Below are positions 8,717 through 17,004 of a DNA stretch of 64,000 nucleotides, in pieces (position 1 is the stretch's first letter; the number at the start of each line of letters is the position of its first letter). Both the position numbers and the translations under genes were made by a program. The notes under the pieces are model-generated. The model made no database searches. It worked only from the letters and a program-made list of their open reading frames with translations, and was not told the origin of the DNA. This stretch comes from CAYVRJ01 sp964453645 (GTDB lineage Bacteria > Bacillota > Clostridia > Christensenellales > JAWKQI01), in NCBI GenBank assembly GCA_964453645.1, contig CAYVRJ010000011.1:1-64000 (forward strand), in the 5' to 3' direction.

Positions 8717-10219
8717 TTAGTTTGATGATGCAGCGTATTTAATGACTGCCTGTTCCGTGGCGTCACTTCCCTTCAGTTCCCCCACGATTTCTCCCTGTTT
8801 CATCACATAAACGCGATCAGAAACGCCCAGTATTTCGGGCAGATCCGAACTGATCATGAGGATGGCACAGCCCAGCGTTGCCGCCAGTTTCCGAAGCAGC
8901 TGATAGATTTCACATTTGGCACCCACGTCCACACCTCTGGTGGGTTCATCCACGATCAGAAGCTTGGGTTGTGTGCCCACCCAGTTGGCAAGCAGCACTT
9001 TTTGCTGGTTACCCCCCGACAGATTTTTTACTTTTTGTTTGACCGAGGGTGTGATCACGCCAAATTCCGAAACCGATCTTTCCCCTGCCGCATTTAACTT
9101 TTTATCCGAAATGAATCCTGCCGATGTGAAATCCCACAGCCGGTTTGCAGCAAGGTTTTGCAGAATGTTGAACTCCAAATACAAACCCAGCGTCTTTCGG
9201 TCTTCGGTCATGTAGGCGACACCGTTATTGATTGCGTCTTTGGGCGAAGATAAATGAATCTTTTGTCCGTTTAAGAACATCTCCCCCGAGTCGATGCGGC
9301 TCATGCCAAAGATGGCCATACCAAGCTCGGTTCTCCCCGCACCCACTAGGCCGTATAACCCCACGATTTCACCCGCATGTATGCTTAAGTTCACATCTTT
9401 GAACTTGCCCTTCTGAGTAAGCCCTTTTACTTCAAAGATTTTTTGGCCCACGGCATCATCTGCACTTCGAGAACCGTATATGTTCTCAATGGACCGCCCA
9501 ACCATGTTGGAAATCAAGTAGTCTTCGTCGATTTCACCAATGTCTCGGGTGACAATTTTTTCACCGTCCCGCAAAATGGTCACTCTGTCTGCAATTTCAA
9601 AAATTTCTTTGAGATGATGAGAAATATAAATAAAACTGATGCCTTGGTTCTTTAACATACGAATGTTATGAAACAGCTGCTTGACTTCCACCTCTGTTAA
9701 CGAACTGGTGGGTTCGTCTAAAATCAACACCTTGGGTTTTTCGCTCATCGCCTTTAAAATCTCCACCACCTGCTGGTTGGCAATAGACAAATCTTTGGTG
9801 AGAGTTTTTGGATCGATGTTGGAAATGTCGAAGGTTTTTAGCATCTGCTGCGCATCTTCGTTTAACTTTTTCTTGTTCAAAAATCCCAACTTGTTCACGG
9901 GTTGTCTGTTGAAATAGATGTTTTCGGCAACGCTTAACTGCATCACCAAACTCAACTCCTGGAAGACAATGCCGATTCCCGCTTCGATGGAATCTCTGGA
10001 ATTGAGGAAGGTTTGTTTCTTTCCTTCAATAAAGAGTTCTCCCTCATCCGGCTGGTACACGCCGCTTAAAGTCATCATCAGAGTGGACTTACCCGCTCCG
10101 TTTTCACCTACCACGGCATGAACCTCTCCCTTCTTCACTTGAAGATCGACGTTGGATAACGCCTTGACACCCGGAAACGTCTTTACAATATTTCTAGCTT
10201 CCAGCACATACTCACTCAT
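8717..10219 (-). CDS. rbsA-like: RbsA-type ABC transporter ATPase
   Basis: This 500-aa protein has two ABC domains in tandem. The first has a full Walker A (GENGAGKST, about residues 38-46). The second has the degenerate Walker A usual in this family (GLVGAGRTE) with an ABC signature (LSGGNQQK) and Walker B (LLIVDEPTRGVD). It energises the RbsC-like permease. A strong hairpin lies between this gene and the binding-protein gene upstream, so its expression is probably lower than that of the binding protein. Confidence 0.95.
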   Translation of the reverse strand: MSEYVLEARNIVKTFPGVKALSNVDLQVKKGEVHAVVGENGAGKSTLMMTLSGVYQPDEGELFIEGKKQTFLNSRDSIEAGIGIVFQELSLVMQLSVAENIYFNRQPVNKLGFLNKKKLNEDAQQMLKTFDISNIDPKTLTKDLSIANQQVVEILKAMSEKPKVLILDEPTSSLTEVEVKQLFHNIRMLKNQGISFIYISHHLKEIFEIADRVTILRDGEKIVTRDIGEIDEDYLISNMVGRSIENIYGSRSADDAVGQKIFEVKGLTQKGKFKDVNLSIHAGEIVGLYGLVGAGRTELGMAIFGMSRIDSGEMFLNGQKIHLSSPKDAINNGVAYMTEDRKTLGLYLEFNILQNLAANRLWDFTSAGFISDKKLNAAGERSVSEFGVITPSVKQKVKNLSGGNQQKVLLANWVGTQPKLLIVDEPTRGVDVGAKCEIYQLLRKLAATLGCAILMISSDLPEILGVSDRVYVMKQGEIVGELKGSDATEQAVIKYAASSN

Positions 10220-10241
10220 GCCTGCTCCTCCTGTTCAGAAA

Positions 10242-10268
10242 AAAGGGCAACCGCAATGGTTGCCCTTT
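10242..10268 (-). terminator. Intercistronic terminator-like hairpin after the binding-protein gene
   Basis: On the minus strand, AAAGGGCAACC (plus 258-268 of 10 kb) pairs perfectly with GGTTGCCCTTT around a 5-nt loop and runs into TTTTTTC. It lies 11 bases after the binding-protein stop codon and 22 bases before the ATPase start. It should stop part of the transcripts and protect the 3' end of the rest, which would give more binding protein than membrane components. Confidence 0.8.
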
Positions 10269-10279
10269 AGCAAAACCGA

Positions 10280-11326
10280 TTACCGTTTAAAGTATTTTGC
10301 GTTGTTTGCGTCGATGATGATGGCGCCCGTGTCGATTGCTGCGGGAACACCCAACACACCTGCGGATGCATTGTCGGTGGTGATGGCAACTTTGGAGTTG
10401 TTTAAGTTCATCAAAAGCTGTACGCCGTAATAGGGCATGAGAGCCGTCTGTTGTGCAACAGATGCGGTGATGATACCTTCTTCAATGGCGGTTAACACAT
10501 CGTCGCCTCTGTCCATGGACAGAATCTTCACTTGGCCGACTTTACCAGCCTCTTTCACAGCCGTTGCTGCACCTGCTCCGCCAGCTGCTTCCACGCAAGC
10601 GATACCCACTAAATCGGGATATTTTTGCAGCAGTGCAGAAGCTGCCTGTGCGGCTACGATGGGATCGGACTGAGTATCTGCAATCTGAACGACTTCGATG
10701 TCGGGGTATTTTGCAAACGCTTCTTTGTAACCCTGAATGCGCTCTTCCAAGTTGGACTGACCGGGTTTGGTCATCAGCGCAACTTTACCTTTGCCGCCGA
10801 TGGTGTTGGCCAGATATTCACCGCCCGTTCTGCCGGCAGTCACATTACCCGTTCCCACAAACGCAACGCGTCCGGAATCCGCTAAGTCCGCATCCAGTGT
10901 CACCACGGGAATGCCCTGATCCATCGCCTTTTTGATGATGGGTGTCAGCACGTCTTCAAAGCCCACAACCAAGATGCCGTTGGGTTTCTTTGCGATTGCC
11001 TGTTCAAAAGCGACAATCATGGCGTTCATGTCGTAATCCGATGGTCCCACATATTCTGTGCGAACGCCCAGCTCTTTGCCTGCCATTTCACAGCCCATCA
11101 TGTGGTCATAGAAATAATCTAAGCTGGAAAGTGCCGAAACTTCGATGTATAGCTGATCACTGTAATCCGAACCTGCGGGTGCGACTTGTGCGCCCTCCTG
11201 CTGCGGTGCCTGCTCTGCGGGTGCATTCTCTGCGGGTGCTTGGCTTGGCTCAGTGGGAGCGGGGGCACAGGCAAAAAGGCTCAAACATAAGATGAGCGCC
11301 AAAGTTGCTGCAATTAGCTTCTTCAT
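10280..11326 (-). CDS. rbsB-like: RbsB-type substrate-binding lipoprotein
   Basis: This 348-aa periplasmic-binding-protein-like lipoprotein (Peripla_BP_4) has a signal peptide ending in the lipobox SLFAC, with Cys20 as lipidation site, and then an Ala/Pro/Glu-rich tether. The two-lobe domain begins near residue 50. The start at 11326 has GGAGGAA six bases upstream. It is the first gene of the operon and captures the substrate outside the membrane. A hairpin after the gene probably raises its expression relative to the rest. Confidence 0.92.
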   Translation of the reverse strand: MKKLIAATLALILCLSLFACAPAPTEPSQAPAENAPAEQAPQQEGAQVAPAGSDYSDQLYIEVSALSSLDYFYDHMMGCEMAGKELGVRTEYVGPSDYDMNAMIVAFEQAIAKKPNGILVVGFEDVLTPIIKKAMDQGIPVVTLDADLADSGRVAFVGTGNVTAGRTGGEYLANTIGGKGKVALMTKPGQSNLEERIQGYKEAFAKYPDIEVVQIADTQSDPIVAAQAASALLQKYPDLVGIACVEAAGGAGAATAVKEAGKVGQVKILSMDRGDDVLTAIEEGIITASVAQQTALMPYYGVQLLMNLNNSKVAITTDNASAGVLGVPAAIDTGAIIIDANNAKYFKR

Positions 11327-11366
11327 AGTTTCCTCCAATAAAATTTTATTTTGTGTGTACTATCAT

Positions 11367-11394
11367 TTTATATGGGAAACAAAGTGGCTGGCAA
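11367..11394 (-). promoter_or_regulatory. Candidate promoter of the ABC/URO-D operon
   Basis: Read on the minus strand, TTGCCA (plus 389-394 of 11 kb) and TATAAA (plus 367-372) are 16 bases apart, about 40 bases before the binding-protein start. The -35 is imperfect, as expected for a promoter needing activation by the YesN-like regulator. No clear AraC-type direct repeat stood out. Confidence 0.5.
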
Positions 11395-11541
11395 TATGGA
11401 TAATTTTACTCAACGGAAGTTTTATTTAACACCTAAAAATTTAAGTGGCCTGAATGACTACTATTTTAAAATTGTTTTCATTCAGAAAGGTTAATTTTAC
11501 AACAAGTACGTTAACTTTTTCATCCTTTCGATAGGATTTGA

Positions 11542-12501
11542 ATGTTTTATAATGAAACCATGAAAGCAATGAAAATAGTTGCCTTACTGACTTTAACAGT
11601 TGTTTTTCTATTCAATGATATACAGCCAAAGACCTTGTGCGGTGCGGCTCTTTTAAGTCCGCCCGAAAACCCCAACTATACGTTCTCTCCTTGCACAGAT
11701 GCTGAGACATACGAACAAGCAGCTTTATTGATCATGCAGTCGCTGTCTGTGTTTGGAGACGAAACACTGAAGCGTTTTGGAGTAGACCATATCGCAATAT
11801 GTGAAAACTTGGTGAGTTATATCACCCCCGTCGCCGGACTCACCCTCTTTAAAGACAACGCTGTTTGGTTGATTATGAATGCGGATTACGTCTCCTCCCC
11901 CGATTATTTTGTACACACCCTGTACCACGAACTGTACCACGCTTGGGAATACAAGCACCCCGCAGATGAGGCTGAATGGGCTTTGCTGTGCCCGATAGCA
12001 TATACGCTCCCAAACCAAACCTCAAACATTATTTATTACGATGCCACCGCCGTTTTGCCCTTCGAACCCTCGTTTATCAGTGCGTATGCCAAGACAAGAG
12101 CATCCGAAGATCGTTCAGAGCTGTTTAGCGCAATGCTCTCAAGCAGAGGCTTTACGGATGCTGAAAAAGCCTTGTTAGAAAAAGATGCCTATATTCAAAA
12201 AAAACTTGCATTTATCACACAAACTCTTCCAGACGACCTTGCGATCTTGTTCCGTTCCGCCCAGGAAACGTTCTTCTCGGTTGAACTGCCCCAGCATGAG
12301 AAATATGTGGTTGTGGATGCCACAAAGGTTTATTTGGGTAATACACCCGACTTTCCCTTTGCAGACGTTTCCAACGGGGACATGTTATACAGCTTCGGGT
12401 TCTACAGCACGCTGTCCGGTCAGCTCTTGTTTTGTATGGTGTCAGACGAACAGCGTGTGTATGTTTCCAAAGATGGTGTTGCTTTGCTTGAAAATCCCTA
12501 A
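11542..12501 (+). CDS. Putative secreted zinc metallopeptidase
   Basis: This 319-aa protein has an N-terminal hydrophobic segment (about residues 11-25, possible signal peptide) and the zinc motif HELYH (His129, Glu130, His133) in HTLYHELYHAWEY. A downstream EDRSELF segment could supply the third ligand, as in gluzincin-type peptidases. It lies alone, divergent from the ABC/URO-D operon. The start is uncertain: ATG at 11542 has a weak AGGAT upstream, and ATGs at 11560 and 11569 are alternatives. The substrate is unknown. Confidence 0.7.
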   Translation: MFYNETMKAMKIVALLTLTVVFLFNDIQPKTLCGAALLSPPENPNYTFSPCTDAETYEQAALLIMQSLSVFGDETLKRFGVDHIAICENLVSYITPVAGLTLFKDNAVWLIMNADYVSSPDYFVHTLYHELYHAWEYKHPADEAEWALLCPIAYTLPNQTSNIIYYDATAVLPFEPSFISAYAKTRASEDRSELFSAMLSSRGFTDAEKALLEKDAYIQKKLAFITQTLPDDLAILFRSAQETFFSVELPQHEKYVVVDATKVYLGNTPDFPFADVSNGDMLYSFGFYSTLSGQLLFCMVSDEQRVYVSKDGVALLENP

Positions 12502-12627
12502 AGCACAGCTCGTTACGGCAATAAAGCCCCAATCCACATAAGGGGAGGGTCTGTCCTGCTCTTGGGGAGCAGCTTCCCATATGCTCATCATGTGCACATG
12601 GGAGCAATTTATAGACAAACTAGAAAA
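12502..12627. other. Intergenic region with two small inverted repeats
   Basis: Two hairpins follow the peptidase gene: CTGCTC-TTGG-GGAGCAG, and a longer imperfect one with CCCAT/ATGGG arms. Neither is followed by a T run, so they are not clear terminators. No reading frame is supported. Confidence 0.35.
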
Positions 12628-13170
12628 TTAAATGATCAACTCATCAGATTTAATTACTTGTGCAAACAGTCCGTTTAATGATGCCATAAATACAGCGTGA
12701 ACCAACCCAGCAGACAGCGTTTGCCCATTGAATGTCAGATTTTTTGTAGTGCAAGCATCTTCTAACAGCGTTACCTGAATGCCGTAATCCATACATGCCC
12801 TTGTCGTTGTATCAATGCACATATGGCTCATCATACCACAAATTACGACTTCATCTATTTCATTGGCTTTTAAAACATCCAAAAGATTTGTTCCTAAAAA
12901 GCTATTGGGAGCATGTTTAATAATTAGATGTTCGCCATCTATTGGGGTTAAGTTTTTATGAATTAAAACCCCCTCTGTATTTGGCAGAAAAAACGTAGCA
13001 CCTTCGCGAGTATTGATGTGTTGTACATGTATAACGGGTAAACTTTCTTTGCGAAATTCACTTAAAACTTTTTCTATCTTTTCCAAAGCATTTAACGGAT
13101 TATACAATTCAGATTTTCCACCCTCAAAGTAATCGTTTTGCACATCTATAATTAGTAATGCTTTTTTCAT
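12628..13170 (-). CDS. Isochorismatase-family cysteine hydrolase
   Basis: This 180-aa protein of the isochorismatase-like hydrolase family (nicotinamidase and related amidases) has the catalytic triad in place: Asp9 in LLIIDVQNDYF, Lys85 in LIIKHAPNSF and Cys118 in GMMSHMCIDTT. The length is typical. CAGGAG lies upstream of the start. It is a single gene with no pathway context, so the amide or ester substrate cannot be named. Confidence 0.88.
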   Translation of the reverse strand: MKKALLIIDVQNDYFEGGKSELYNPLNALEKIEKVLSEFRKESLPVIHVQHINTREGATFFLPNTEGVLIHKNLTPIDGEHLIIKHAPNSFLGTNLLDVLKANEIDEVVICGMMSHMCIDTTTRACMDYGIQVTLLEDACTTKNLTFNGQTLSAGLVHAVFMASLNGLFAQVIKSDELII

Positions 13171-13366
13171 GTTTACAACTCCTGTTTAAAATATAAATAA
13201 TTAGCAACAACGTTGACGATCCAAGATGTATGCACGCTGGTCAATGCGGATGGGGATATATTCCAGATACCGGACAGTGCAGGGCAAGAACTGGGCAGTT
13301 ATTTCTATCTGCCCTTTTCGTTTGCAGTTGACATACTTGTGTTTACTGGGCAAGGTGGGGTTGCTC
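13171..13366. other. Intergenic region with possible decayed coding sequence
   Basis: Both strands contain protein-like stretches of about 30-40 codons at 13200-13320 without usable starts or a family I recognise, so this may be a gene remnant. A hairpin GGGCAG (13293-13298)/CTGCCC (13309-13314) followed by TTTT reads as a weak terminator on the plus strand. Confidence 0.3.
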
Positions 13367-13753
13367 TCATTCCATGCATCTCATCATTGGGGGAATGGCA
13401 AGTTCATATTCTGTATTTGGCTCAATAATTGCTCCCAACTGTTGAAGTAATTCATTTACATCGAGAGAACCTAAAAAATCTTTTAAGGTTCCCTCAAAAA
13501 TTATAAATCCGTTACGACCAATAGAATTGAAGAAACCAATACAGTTTTCTTTCGAAAGAAATGCAGGAAAATATTTCGTTTGGTTTTCTTTACTTGATAA
13601 AACATAAAATTGAGGTTGGCCTTTTACACCCTCGCCCACCGGTGTTGAATAAAACAATTTAATAGAACTCATTTTATCAACAAACTGTTGTATATTTATT
13701 GTTCCATTCACACATTTTTCTTTTAAAACCAACCATTTTCTTAGTTTGAACAC
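13367..13753 (-). CDS. SseB-like domain protein
   Basis: This 128-aa soluble protein resembles the SseB N-terminal domain, with the typical YFPAFLSKE segment and a following helix/strand pattern, though the similarity is weak by eye. The start is a GTG at 13753 with GGAGG eight bases upstream. Such small SseB-like proteins are frequent in Bacillota as stand-alone proteins, sometimes near toxin genes; none is visible here. It follows the acetyltransferase gene on the same strand and could share its transcript. Confidence 0.5.
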   Translation of the reverse strand: MFKLRKWLVLKEKCVNGTINIQQFVDKMSSIKLFYSTPVGEGVKGQPQFYVLSSKENQTKYFPAFLSKENCIGFFNSIGRNGFIIFEGTLKDFLGSLDVNELLQQLGAIIEPNTEYELAIPPMMRCME

Positions 13754-13807
13754 CTATCATACCTCCTAATAAAATAATCATTCTCCCAACTGCCCGTTAT
13801 TTAAAAT

Positions 13808-14611
13808 TTATATGATTTCTTCAATGATGCTCTCACCACAGGATTCATCCCCGTTCAACCACTGCCACTTTTCATAAAACCGGATTCTTCCGTCCGGCAA
13901 AATCTCGGGAACACTGGTGCATCTGCCCATTCTAAGTGCAAGGTCTGCATTGACATGCTGATATGTGAAGGTGAGTTCCCCAGAAGGAGTTACACAACCA
14001 ATCAATGTACCCTTTTTGATGCCTCCCCCGGCATACTCTGCCCAAACCATTTCCCCCTCTTGATGGTAATAAAAAAGGGTATCGCCACTCACTTCCCCGT
14101 TGTCCGTATTTTGGACAGACCTAAATGTTCGGGCATTGTAAGTGTTGGGGCTTCGCAGCTCCTTTTCCATGAATGAATAAAACAACACCTTGCCATTTTG
14201 AACATCCATGGTTCTGCATTCGTTCACACGGTAACCCCTTTTGAGGTAAAGACCAAATGCGGGAAGGGATGCATCTAGGGTAACGCGATCATGGGTTTGG
14301 GAAACAAGACCTTCCAGGAACTCCATGATGTTAGTTCCGTAACCCAAACGTTGGAACGTGGGTAAAACAAACACCCTGCCAATGCTGTTGCCGTTTATAC
14401 TCCCCGTTCCGATTATTTGCTCGTTGTTTGAAAACAGCCACACTTGATTCTTGGTTATGTCGCTTTCTATGTTTTCACGCTTGTGGTGTTGGACGAAAAA
14501 GTCCACCACTTCATTGGGATAGTATTTGGGGTATATGGCTAAGATCGTCTGATCGACGATGGTTTTTACTTGTCCTAAATCGTTTATTTTCGCAAGATGA
14601 TGACTTAACAT
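13808..14611 (-). CDS. GNAT acetyltransferase fused to an N-acetylglutamate-synthase-like small domain
   Basis: This 267-aa protein has two parts. Residues of about 1-150 are a GNAT fold, with the acetyl-CoA loop in VFVLPTFQRLGYGTNIM. Residues of about 165-267 resemble the small beta-rich proteins labelled 'n-acetylglutamate synthase' in Bacillota genomes (VWAEYAGGGIKKGTLIG, then FYEKWQW). A GGGGGGA ribosome binding site precedes the start. The acceptor substrate is unknown. The second domain is usually encoded alone, so the fusion is worth noting. Confidence 0.7.
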   Translation of the reverse strand: MLSHHLAKINDLGQVKTIVDQTILAIYPKYYPNEVVDFFVQHHKRENIESDITKNQVWLFSNNEQIIGTGSINGNSIGRVFVLPTFQRLGYGTNIMEFLEGLVSQTHDRVTLDASLPAFGLYLKRGYRVNECRTMDVQNGKVLFYSFMEKELRSPNTYNARTFRSVQNTDNGEVSGDTLFYYHQEGEMVWAEYAGGGIKKGTLIGCVTPSGELTFTYQHVNADLALRMGRCTSVPEILPDGRIRFYEKWQWLNGDESCGESIIEEII

Positions 14612-14688
14612 GATTTCCCCCCAATATAGTGTCTCACTGTATTATATCACTAAATCCTAAGGACAACAATTGGTTTGCGGAGGAGCAG

Positions 14689-15321
14689 TCATTCATCAAG
14701 AAAAGCCACTTTTCCACTTTTTAGGTCGTAGATGCCCGTTTTAATCGTTAGGTCAGATTCAGAAAGTAAATTGGCGATCAGTTTGCTTCTTGTTATTTTT
14801 TTAGCGGAATAATTGGCATTCATTACAACCGCTTTGTTCAAATTTTGTTCGCTGCCAATCGCCTTTCTGATTTCGATCACAATATCCTCAATGTGCCCCT
14901 CTGCGTGGCCCTCTATGGCAGCTTTAACAGCTCCGCAGTCCGTGTGCCCCAGCACAAGAATCAACTCCGCTCCCAATTCAACAGCACCATATTCAACGCT
15001 TCCCAACTCAAAATCACCAACCACATTACCTGCGGTGCGAACCACAAAAAGATCCCCTATTCCCGCCGAAAAGATGAGCTCAGGGGACACTCTGCTGTCC
15101 GAACAGGTGAGAATAACCGCATAGGGAGATTGAGATTGCGCAGTTTCCATGCGCCTTTCCTTTGAGATACGGCTGTCGTTGGATTGTAGAAACACTTGGT
15201 TTCCCGCTTTCAGCCTTTCAATTGCGGATTGGCCGTTAGGTTCGGTTGAACTGCACCCAAAGAGCAGTGATATAATGAGTAGGGTAATCAAAATCATTAC
15301 ACTAAAATGTTTGGGTTTCAT
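14689..15321 (-). CDS. Beta-class carbonic anhydrase, lipoprotein
   Basis: This 210-aa beta-carbonic anhydrase interconverts CO2 and bicarbonate. Zinc and catalytic residues are seen in CSDSRVSPE and GHTDCGAV. Unlike the common cytoplasmic form it has a signal peptide with a lipobox (LLFGC, Cys23), so it should be anchored outside the membrane. GGAGG precedes the start. A promoter with a 19-bp spacer and a MerR-type dyad lies about 170 bases upstream and shares its core with the promoter of the MerR gene at 17883-18686, which suggests common control. Confidence 0.88.
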   Translation of the reverse strand: MKPKHFSVMILITLLIISLLFGCSSTEPNGQSAIERLKAGNQVFLQSNDSRISKERRMETAQSQSPYAVILTCSDSRVSPELIFSAGIGDLFVVRTAGNVVGDFELGSVEYGAVELGAELILVLGHTDCGAVKAAIEGHAEGHIEDIVIEIRKAIGSEQNLNKAVVMNANYSAKKITRSKLIANLLSESDLTIKTGIYDLKSGKVAFLDE

Positions 15322-15487
15322 ATTAAACCTCCAAAAATAAGCTCTTTCTTAATGCATACTATGTGTTTGAGATAAACGATATGTGCAACGGGAATTATAA
15401 AACCATGCTTTTAAAGCTAGTGCACTTGCAGGGTCACCTAACTCACATGCGTTTTTCCTTTAACATTACGGATTATACCTCAACGAT

Positions 15488-15518
15488 AGTATCAATCATT
15501 ACGTTACGCCAATGTCAA
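15488..15518 (-). promoter_or_regulatory. MerR-type promoter upstream of the carbonic anhydrase gene
   Basis: Read on the minus strand, TTGACA (plus 513-518 of 15 kb) and GATACT (plus 488-493) are separated by 19 bases. The elongated spacer contains CGTAACGTAA, the same core found between the -35 and -10 of the MerR gene promoter. A 19-bp spacer with a central dyad is the hallmark of MerR-controlled promoters. An alternative -10 (TACTAT) would give 21 bases. Confidence 0.6.
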
Positions 15519-15545
15519 GCAATGATTAAATTTTGAGTAAAATTA

Positions 15546-15574
15546 TTGTAAATCGACTCGATTTTTGGTATAAT
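15546..15574 (+). promoter_or_regulatory. Promoter of the DUF4003 gene
   Basis: TTGTAA (15546-15551) and TATAAT (15569-15574) are 17 bases apart, about 75 bases before the TTG start at 15648. Confidence 0.65.
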
Positions 15575-15647
15575 TAAGTTAATAAAAATAATAATTTTTC
15601 TTCTCAATGAAAATCTAGGTAAACAAATTTTAAGGAGGTCTCATCTA

Positions 15648-16643
15648 TTGGAATACGCAGCACAAAAAAAGTTGGAACTGTTTGCGCAGAACACGCAAAT
15701 TATCAAGAAAGAGTTTTATTGGTCAAACGTCATGGCAAAGCGGCTGGCAGCACTTCTGTACGCCCAGGTGGATAAAACGATTGATTGCGAAGCAATCCGT
15801 CAGTGCCTCGATTTGATTAAGCAAAACACCGGCGTATTTTCCAAATTTCGAGGAAATATGACATTATGTATGGCATCCATGCTCTCGTTATCCCCCAATC
15901 CGGAGAAGGTCTTCAGCGAAACGATGAAAGTATATACTATGCTAAAAGGTGTAAAGTTCCACGCTTCCGATTTTCTTGCAATTGCTGCTTATCAGATTGC
16001 GGCTGGGACCGATGCTGCCAATTACGAAAATGTCATAACCCGTGCACGTGGCATTTATGATGGCATGAAAGCCCATCATTTCTTTTATACCGGAGAGGAT
16101 GATTATATCTTTGCAGCTATGTTGGGACTTGCGGACTTGGATGTTGCAATGGGCGTGGAGCGCATTGAGCAGCTTTACAGCCAATTAAAGGGCGAGTTTT
16201 GGGACAAGAACAGCGTTCAAGCTTTGGCACAGGTATTGGTGCTTGGCGATTCGGATGATAGCATCTCCAATCGCATTCTTGGCCTGCGGGATGCCCTTCG
16301 GGAACAGAAGATTAAGTTGGATAAAGCCTATACCCTGCCAATCCTGGGCATCCTGGCCCTGCTACCAGTGGAGATAGATACCATTGTCCGTGACATCGGT
16401 ATAGTGCAGGATAACTTGAGAGTGCAAAAAGGATTTGGCTCTCTGTCCCTCTCAACCCAGGAGCTACTGATGTTTGCGTCATCCATTTTAGCGTGTGATT
16501 ATGCAGAGAGCGTTACGGACGGGGTATTGACGGCAACGCTTTCGACTAACATCGCTAATATTATCATTGCCCAGCAAATGGCCATGATACTATTGATTTC
16601 TGCCGCCAGCGGAGCGGCAGCTGGGGCTGCGGCATCTTCTTAA
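15648..16643 (+). CDS. DUF4003 family protein
   Basis: This 331-aa helical, cytoplasmic protein resembles the DUF4003 family known from Bacillota, whose function is unknown. It starts at a TTG (15648) with AAGGAGG nine bases upstream. The C-terminus is a hydrophobic Ala/Gly-rich helix (about 300-331) that could associate with the membrane. It is a single transcription unit with its own promoter and terminator. Confidence 0.7.
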   Translation: MEYAAQKKLELFAQNTQIIKKEFYWSNVMAKRLAALLYAQVDKTIDCEAIRQCLDLIKQNTGVFSKFRGNMTLCMASMLSLSPNPEKVFSETMKVYTMLKGVKFHASDFLAIAAYQIAAGTDAANYENVITRARGIYDGMKAHHFFYTGEDDYIFAAMLGLADLDVAMGVERIEQLYSQLKGEFWDKNSVQALAQVLVLGDSDDSISNRILGLRDALREQKIKLDKAYTLPILGILALLPVEIDTIVRDIGIVQDNLRVQKGFGSLSLSTQELLMFASSILACDYAESVTDGVLTATLSTNIANIIIAQQMAMILLISAASGAAAGAAASS

Positions 16644-16755
16644 ACTTTATAAAAGTATGACAAATAAGAGTTTTCGTCCTATGGTGTGTATCAAATCACA
16701 CGTCAAAACCAAGCGGAGTTTGCGGATAAAAACCTTTCCCTTATGGACATTGATT

Positions 16756-16781
16756 CGGCCTATCCTTCGGACAGGCCGTTT
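16756..16781 (+). terminator. Terminator of the DUF4003 gene
   Basis: CGGCCT (16756-16761) pairs with AGGCCG (16773-16778), with an inner TCC/GGA pair around a short loop, and is followed by TTT. Confidence 0.65.
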
Positions 16782-16797
16782 CCATTTGTTCACATCA

Positions 16798-16965
16798 TTA
16801 GGACTTGTTGTCATTCATGAGTGCGATTCCTCCACTTGCAAGACCAATTCCAAGTAAGGTAATAGCAGTTGTGGTATCAATGCTATTCAGCGCTGATAAA
16901 ACAACAACAGCAACGCCCATAGCAAGTGTTATAGCCTTTAATACAGTTCCGATCATTTTTTTCAT
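16798..16965 (-). CDS. Small two-helix membrane protein, 55 aa
   Basis: This 55-aa protein has two hydrophobic stretches (about residues 5-25 and 30-48) and a short charged tail. The start at 16965 is preferred because AAGGAG lies about nine bases upstream; longer starts overlap that site. Clostridia often encode such small membrane proteins of unknown function. It follows the membrane protein gene ending at 17005 and probably belongs to the same transcript from the MerR promoter. Confidence 0.6.
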   Translation of the reverse strand: MKKMIGTVLKAITLAMGVAVVVLSALNSIDTTTAITLLGIGLASGGIALMNDNKS

Positions 16966-17004
16966 TTCTTTAATCTCCTTCATCATTATATTCTTTATCT
17001 TTGA

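Noticed and set aside
15356..15450. Protein-like minus-strand stretch of about 30 codons (ELGDPASALALKAWFYN) in the carbonic anhydrase leader
   Set aside because: No usable start codon with a ribosome binding site fits the frame, and I cannot tie it to a family. It may be a gene remnant, but the support is too weak for a feature.
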